Source: BOKV01 sp041397525 (GTDB lineage: Bacteria > Pseudomonadota > Alphaproteobacteria > Rhizobiales > Rhizobiaceae). From it: a DNA stretch of 64,000 bases. The notes under the pieces were generated by a model. The model was not told where the DNA came from, made no database searches, and was given only the letters and a program-made list of their open reading frames with translations. Below are positions 60,435-64,000 of this stretch, piece by piece; position 1 is the stretch's first letter, and each line of letters begins with the position of its first letter. Made by a program: the position numbers and the translations under genes. The stretch spans positions 1 through 64,000 of the forward strand of contig JAWKWL010000005.1 in the NCBI GenBank assembly GCA_041397525.1, written 5' to 3'.

Positions 60435-60758
60435 ATGCCCTATGCTTCCTTGCCGGACGGCCTTGTGCTGCTTCTGGCCAAACTTGCCGGTGCCTTGTCA
60501 GGCGCTGCGATTTCGCTCGCTTACATGTTGCCAAAGGGCCGTCGCGAGGCGGCGCTGCGCTTCTTCACCGGTTTCGCTGCCGGCATGGTCTTCGGCTATC
60601 CGGCCGGGCTGAAACTCGCCGCCGTGCTCGATCTTGGCGCGGAGTTGAGCCGGGCTGAAACAGCGCTTTGCGGTGCAGCGGCTGCGAGCCTTGCATCCTG
60701 GTATGCGCTCGGACTTTTTGCCCGCTTCGCTGAACAATACCGCTTCACCAAACGATAG
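60435..60758 (+). CDS. Small membrane protein between portal and protease (GTA g3.5, DUF6107-like)
   Basis: A 107-aa protein with three hydrophobic segments ('LVLLLAKLAGALSGAAISLAY', 'FFTGFAAGMVFGYPAGLKL', 'AALCGAAAASLASWYALGLFA' approximately). It occupies the g3.5 slot of GTA clusters, where rhizobia carry a DUF6107-type gene. Function unknown; a membrane role in particle assembly or release is possible. Confidence 0.75.
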   Translation: MPYASLPDGLVLLLAKLAGALSGAAISLAYMLPKGRREAALRFFTGFAAGMVFGYPAGLKLAAVLDLGAELSRAETALCGAAAASLASWYALGLFARFAEQYRFTKR

Positions 60759-60767
60759 GAGTATCCC

Positions 60768-61496
60768 ATGACCGGATTTCAGGTCGCGGCGCGGCGCGAA
60801 ACCAAGTTCGCTGCCGCAGCGCTCGAACGCGTCCAGTCTGATGGCACCTTCACCGGCTATGCCAGCCTGTTTGGTGAGCGTGATCTCGGCAATGATGTGG
60901 TTGAGCAGGGAGCCTTTGCCCGCAGTCTTGAGCGGCGCGGTGCCAGCGGCATCCGCATGCTGTGGCAGCATGATCCGGCGGAGCCGATTGGCATCTGGCG
61001 TTCGATCATCGAGGACGGGCGCGGCTTGCGGGTCACCGGCAAACTGACCAGCCAGGTCGGGCGCGGTCGCGAGGTGCTGGCACTGATGCGCGAAGGCGCG
61101 ATTGACGGTCTGTCCATCGGTTTTCGAACAGTGCGCGCCCGCGGCGACAAGAACGGTAGCCTGCGCCATATCATCGAGGCCGACCTGTGGGAGATCTCGG
61201 TCGTAACCTTTCCCATGCTGCCCGGCGCCCGTGTCGAGACCGTCAAGGCCGATATGATCCAGGCTGGGCGGCAAGCAAATTGCAATTTGCCGACCACCAG
61301 GGAATTTGAACGCTGGCTCATGCAGGACGCTGGGCTGACGAGAAGCGAAGCCCGTCTGGTTATCCACAAGGGGTTCGCCCAACTGCCCGGCAGGCGGGAC
61401 GCTGCCAATGCATTCCACCGCCCTTCGCAAAAACGGGAAACCAGCCTGGCCGAAAGAATGCGCCAGGCCGCCAGTTCCCTGCGCAACGGCAACTGA
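60768..61496 (+). CDS. HK97-family prohead protease (GTA g4)
   Basis: Cleaves the capsid precursor during maturation, 242 aa. The S78 protease domain has 'FTGYASLFGERDLGNDVVEQGAF', catalytic His in 'RMLWQHDPAEPIG' and Ser in 'GLSIGFRTVRA', followed by 'LWEISVVTFPMLPGARV'. The C-terminal 70 residues are a basic, probably scaffolding-like extension. AGGAG lies 6 bases before the ATG. Confidence 0.94.
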   Translation: MTGFQVAARRETKFAAAALERVQSDGTFTGYASLFGERDLGNDVVEQGAFARSLERRGASGIRMLWQHDPAEPIGIWRSIIEDGRGLRVTGKLTSQVGRGREVLALMREGAIDGLSIGFRTVRARGDKNGSLRHIIEADLWEISVVTFPMLPGARVETVKADMIQAGRQANCNLPTTREFERWLMQDAGLTRSEARLVIHKGFAQLPGRRDAANAFHRPSQKRETSLAERMRQAASSLRNGN

Positions 61497-61518
61497 TCCC
61501 CAAACCAAGGAAATCCAA

Positions 61519-62781
61519 ATGAAAACCAGAACCGCTCCGGGCCGCAAGGCTCCGGAAACGAAAACTGCTGGCGAAGCACAGGATGTCGCTGTCGCCTTCG
61601 ATGAATTCATGCGCTCCTTCGAGGCGTTCCGCCAGGCCAATGACGAAAGGCTTGCGCAGATCGAAACCGTGGTCGGCGAGGATGTCGTCACCACCGAGAA
61701 GATGAACCGCATCTCGTCTGCGCTCGACAGCCAGAAACAGCTGCTCGACCAGTTGGTCATGAAGGGCAGGCGTCCTTCGCCGGTGGGTGGTTCGCCCCTC
61801 CTTGCCGTGTCGGAACACAAGCGCGCGTTTGAAGCCTATATGCGGGGAGGTGAGGCCAACGGCCTCAAGCGCTTCGAGGCAAAGGCAATGTCGGCAAGCT
61901 CCGACCCCGATGGCGGCTATCTCGTTCCGGATGAGACCGCAACCGAGATCGGGCGCAGGCTGGCAACGATTTCGCCGATGCGCTCGATTTCGGATGTACG
62001 CGTGGTCTCCGCGTCGGTCTACAAGAAGCCGTTCGCAGTAAGCGGACCGGCAACAGGCTGGGTCGCAGAAACTGACATCCGTCCGCAGACGGGTTCGCCT
62101 GCACTGGCTGAATTGCAGTTCCCCACGATGGAACTCTACGCAATGCCTGCAGCCACGCAGTCGCTGCTCGAGGATTCGGCTATCGATCTCGATGCCTGGA
62201 TCGCCAGCGAAGTCGAGATCGCCTTTGCCGAACAGGAAAGTGCGGCCTTCGTCAATGGCGACGGTGTCAACAAGCCGAGGGGCTTTCTGGATTATCCGGT
62301 CGCTGACGAGGCGATCTGGAGCTGGGGCAATCTTGGCTACATGCCGACCGGGGTTTCCGGAGCGTTCCAGGCAACCGATGCCTCCGACACCCTGATCGAG
62401 ACGATCTATGCCCTCAAGGCAGGCTATCGCCAGAATGCCCACTGGGTGATGAACCGCAAGACCCAGGCCGACATCCGCAAGCTCAAGGACGCGGATGGCA
62501 ATTATCTGTGGCAGCCACCGGCTGCTGCGGGTGAGCGCGCAATGCTGATGGGCTTCCCGCTGGTCGAGGCCGAGGACATGCCCGACATCGCGGCAAACTC
62601 GCTGTCGGTTGCCTTCGGTGACTTCACGCGCGGCTATCTCGTCATCGACAGAATGGGCGTACGCGTCCTGCGCGATCCCTATTCCGCCAAGCCCTACGTG
62701 CTGTTCTACACGACCAAGCGTGTTGGCGGCGGTGTTCAGGATTTTGACGCGATCAAACTCATCAAGTTCGGCACGGCGTAA
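61519..62781 (+). CDS. HK97-fold major capsid protein (GTA g5)
   Basis: A 420-aa capsid protein. An N-terminal coiled-coil delta domain ('FDEFMRSFEAFRQANDERLAQIETVVGED') is removed by the protease near residue 115-135. The shell domain has 'DPDGGYLVPDETATEIGRRLATISPMRSISDVRVV', 'EVEIAFAEQESAAFVNGDGVNKPRGFL' and 'VAFGDFTRGYLVIDRMGVRVLRDPYS'. ATG 61519 follows CAAGGAA; the open frame further upstream overlaps the protease gene. A strong terminator follows the stop. Confidence 0.95.
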   Translation: MKTRTAPGRKAPETKTAGEAQDVAVAFDEFMRSFEAFRQANDERLAQIETVVGEDVVTTEKMNRISSALDSQKQLLDQLVMKGRRPSPVGGSPLLAVSEHKRAFEAYMRGGEANGLKRFEAKAMSASSDPDGGYLVPDETATEIGRRLATISPMRSISDVRVVSASVYKKPFAVSGPATGWVAETDIRPQTGSPALAELQFPTMELYAMPAATQSLLEDSAIDLDAWIASEVEIAFAEQESAAFVNGDGVNKPRGFLDYPVADEAIWSWGNLGYMPTGVSGAFQATDASDTLIETIYALKAGYRQNAHWVMNRKTQADIRKLKDADGNYLWQPPAAAGERAMLMGFPLVEAEDMPDIAANSLSVAFGDFTRGYLVIDRMGVRVLRDPYSAKPYVLFYTTKRVGGGVQDFDAIKLIKFGTA

Positions 62782-62811
62782 CGGCTTTTCCCTCCAGCCG
62801 TTTCGTGCCGC

Positions 62812-62852
62812 GCGCGGCCCCGTTTCCTCCCGGCGGGGCCGCGCAACTTTTT
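62812..62852 (+). terminator. Intrinsic terminator between capsid and connector genes
   Basis: A perfect 11-bp all-G/C stem (62812-62822 with 62834-62844), an 11-base loop and a TTTTT run at 62848-62852. It lies 30 bases after the capsid stop and 18 bases before the g6 ATG, inside what is otherwise a single co-directional cluster. Confidence 0.8.
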
Positions 62853-62870
62853 CAGATCCCGGAGCCAGTG

Positions 62871-63440
62871 ATGATCAGGACACTCATAGAACCGCCCGCC
62901 TTGCTTCCTGTCAGCGTGGCGGAAATCAAGGCGCATATGCGCATTGATGGCACGGACGAAGACGCCTATCTGGCGGACCTTGCCGCTGCAGCCACCAGTC
63001 ATGTTGAGGCCAGAACCGGCGCGGCGCTCATTACCCAGACCTGGCGTGTCTTTCTCGATGACTGGCCGGATGCCGTGATCATCGCGCTTCCGCTTCGTCC
63101 GGTTCGCTCGATAACCGCGATCAGGGTTTATGACAGCGAAGGCAATGGTGTTGAACCGGCACCTGGCACATTCGTACTGGACGCTGCATCGGAGCCCGCG
63201 CGGCTGCACATTACTGATCGTCACGCCCCTTCAAGGCCGGTCAACGGAATCGAGATTGATGTCGTTGCCGGTTTTGGCGATACTGCAGTGGAAGTGCCCG
63301 ACACGTTGCGGCGCGCTATCCTGGTACTTGCTGCGTTCTGGTTCGAGGTGCGCGGTTCTGCCACCGACGCCGCAGCCCTCGGCATGGAGCCCAACGGTTT
63401 CGACCGGTTGATCCGTCCCTGGCGGAGGATCGGCCTGTGA
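62871..63440 (+). CDS. Head-tail connector protein (GTA g6)
   Basis: A 189-aa protein of the phage gp6-like connector family: 'LPVSVAEIKAHMRIDGTDEDAYLADLAAAATSHVEARTGAALITQTWRVFLDDWP ... IRPWRRIGL'. It joins the portal to the tail. ATG 62871 has GGAG 7 bases upstream. Its stop overlaps the GTG start of g7. Confidence 0.9.
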   Translation: MIRTLIEPPALLPVSVAEIKAHMRIDGTDEDAYLADLAAAATSHVEARTGAALITQTWRVFLDDWPDAVIIALPLRPVRSITAIRVYDSEGNGVEPAPGTFVLDAASEPARLHITDRHAPSRPVNGIEIDVVAGFGDTAVEVPDTLRRAILVLAAFWFEVRGSATDAAALGMEPNGFDRLIRPWRRIGL

Positions 63441-63772
63441 GTGGCGTGATTGATCCGGGCTCCCTGAAGTCCCGGGTGGATTTGCTTGAGCAGCAGATGG
63501 TCGCTGACGGACTTGGCGGTTATGAACCGCAATGGAATGTCGTGGCGCAGTTCCACGCCCGCATCGAGCCGGTTGCAGCATTTTCGCAAGTGTTGGCGCG
63601 GACTTTGGAAACAGGCGTCACGCACAAGGTCACGCTGCGCCATCGCGTCGGCATTGAGCCGTCGATGCGACTGGGCCTCGGTACCCGTCGCCTCGAAATC
63701 GTGACCATGCGCGACCCCGATGAAACCAGCCGTTATCTCGAACTGGCCTGCCGCGAAACGAAGCAGGCATAG
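63437..63772 (+). CDS. Head-tail adaptor (GTA g7)
   Basis: A 111-aa head-closure/adaptor protein: 'LKSRVDLLEQQMVADGLGGYEPQWNVVAQFHARIEP ... LETGVTHKVTLRHRVGIEPSMRLGLGTRRLEIVTMRDPDETSRYLELACRE'. GTG start overlaps g6 by 4 bases. Confidence 0.9.
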   Translation: MSGVIDPGSLKSRVDLLEQQMVADGLGGYEPQWNVVAQFHARIEPVAAFSQVLARTLETGVTHKVTLRHRVGIEPSMRLGLGTRRLEIVTMRDPDETSRYLELACRETKQA

Positions 63773-63786
63773 GCAGGAGTGAGATC

Positions 63787-64000
63787 ATGTCCGCTGCACT
63801 TGCGCTGCAAAAGGCGCTTTTCGAGGCTTTGACCTCCGACACAATCCTGACAGCCATGCTTGGCACCGGCAAGGTGTTCGACGAGGCATTGCCGACAACA
63901 AACCCGCCTTATGTTGTGTTCAGTCCGGCGACCAGCAATGACTGGTCAACCGGCACCGAGACTGGCGAGGAGCACATCCTGACGCTCGACGTCTGGTCAT
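63787..64000 (+). CDS. DUF3168 tail terminator (GTA g8), cut by window end
   Basis: The first 71 residues of a DUF3168 family protein ('SAALALQKALFEALTSDTILTAMLGTGKVFDEALPTTNPPYVVFSPATSNDWSTGTETGEEHILTLDVWS'), which caps the tail tube at the head end. It is truncated only by the end of the window. GGAG lies 10 bases upstream of the ATG. Confidence 0.88.
   Translation, partial: MSAALALQKALFEALTSDTILTAMLGTGKVFDEALPTTNPPYVVFSPATSNDWSTGTETGEEHILTLDVWS

Larger units (their letters stand above)
57417..64000 (+). mobile_element. RcGTA-like gene transfer agent cluster, head end (continues beyond window)
   Basis: Nine consecutive rightward genes in the canonical order of the Rhodobacter capsulatus GTA: small terminase (g1), TerL (g2), portal (g3), g3.5, prohead protease (g4), capsid (g5), connector (g6), adaptor (g7), DUF3168 tail terminator (g8, cut). 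There is no integrase, repressor, replication or lysis module on the visible side, and composition matches the host. Both points favour a domesticated GTA over an active prophage. The tail genes should follow beyond 64000. Confidence 0.85.

Noticed and set aside
57417..64000. Active temperate prophage
   Set aside because: No integrase, repressor, replication or lysis gene is visible and the gene order equals the RcGTA head module; the tail half lies outside the window, so this is a preference, not proof.
1..64000. CRISPR arrays, rRNA and tRNA genes, riboswitches
   Set aside because: No regularly spaced repeats, no rRNA signature and no convincing cloverleaf or riboswitch core were seen on reading both strands.

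Overview
The window looks like the chromosome of an alphaproteobacterium of the order Hyphomicrobiales (Rhizobiales; Phyllobacteriaceae/Rhizobiaceae-like). The evidence is the G+C-rich coding sequence, a MucR/Ros regulator, CtrA-type TTAA-N7-TTAA boxes, a seven-gene Mrp/Pha antiporter operon, several families largely confined to this order (DUF6456, DUF5330, DUF1491, DUF2336, TIGR03808-like Tat repeat protein) and an RcGTA-like gene transfer agent cluster. Genus cannot be decided from the sequence. No rRNA, tRNA or CRISPR array was recognised.

Layout. (1) 1-5555: a rightward galactoside operon (alpha-galactosidase cut by the window edge, SDR sugar dehydrogenase, dgoK, dgoA, GH42 beta-galactosidase) that frees galactose and sends it into a De Ley-Doudoroff route. 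(2) 5552-7803: two leftward envelope-polysaccharide genes (WecA/MraY-type glycosyl-1-phosphate transferase, O-antigen-ligase-like protein). (3) 7882-19623: a phenylacetate catabolic locus: paaABCDE (ring epoxidase), a PaaY-like gamma-carbonic-anhydrase protein, paaG-paaI-paaK-tetR, divergent paaZ, a second PaaI-like thioesterase and a PaaX-type regulator. A TetR-type operator sits between paaG and paaZ. The lower-pathway genes paaF, paaH and paaJ are not in the window. (4) 19709-23273: TRAP transporter membrane subunits without a binding protein, maleylacetoacetate isomerase and an Asp-nucleophile alpha/beta hydrolase. (5) 23336-32781: housekeeping and stress genes (Tat-exported beta-helix protein, HerA-like ATPase, haloacid dehalogenase, superoxide dismutase, two c-type cytochromes, M50-like protease, oligopeptidase B, MsrB). 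(6) 33044-39008: mrpABCDEFG. (7) 39310-52884: MucR, DnaA-domain-IV-like protein, DUF6456, SufE, PAS histidine kinase with peptidoglycan-binding and DUF1491 partners, DUF2336, HcnAB/OoxAB-like oxidoreductase pair, DUF1254/DUF1214-like pair, class A penicillin-binding protein and a YcgN-like cysteine-cluster protein.

(8) 52885-57416 is an AT-rich accessory island and the most unusual part. It has two tiny ORFs (one behind a perfect Shine-Dalgarno), a protein with an RxxxxH HEPN-type motif, and a complete 2811-bp IS1595-like transposon (54598-57408). The transposon has 28-bp imperfect inverted repeats and an exact 8-bp target duplication, and it carries a Schlafen/AlbA_2-GHKL ATPase gene as cargo. 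(9) 57419-64000 is the head end of an RcGTA-like gene transfer agent in canonical order: small terminase, TerL, portal, g3.5, protease, capsid, connector, adaptor, start of the tail terminator. The transposon stops 10 bp upstream of a TTGACA promoter that probably drives this cluster, so the insertion lies exactly at the GTA control region. A strong intrinsic terminator follows the capsid gene.
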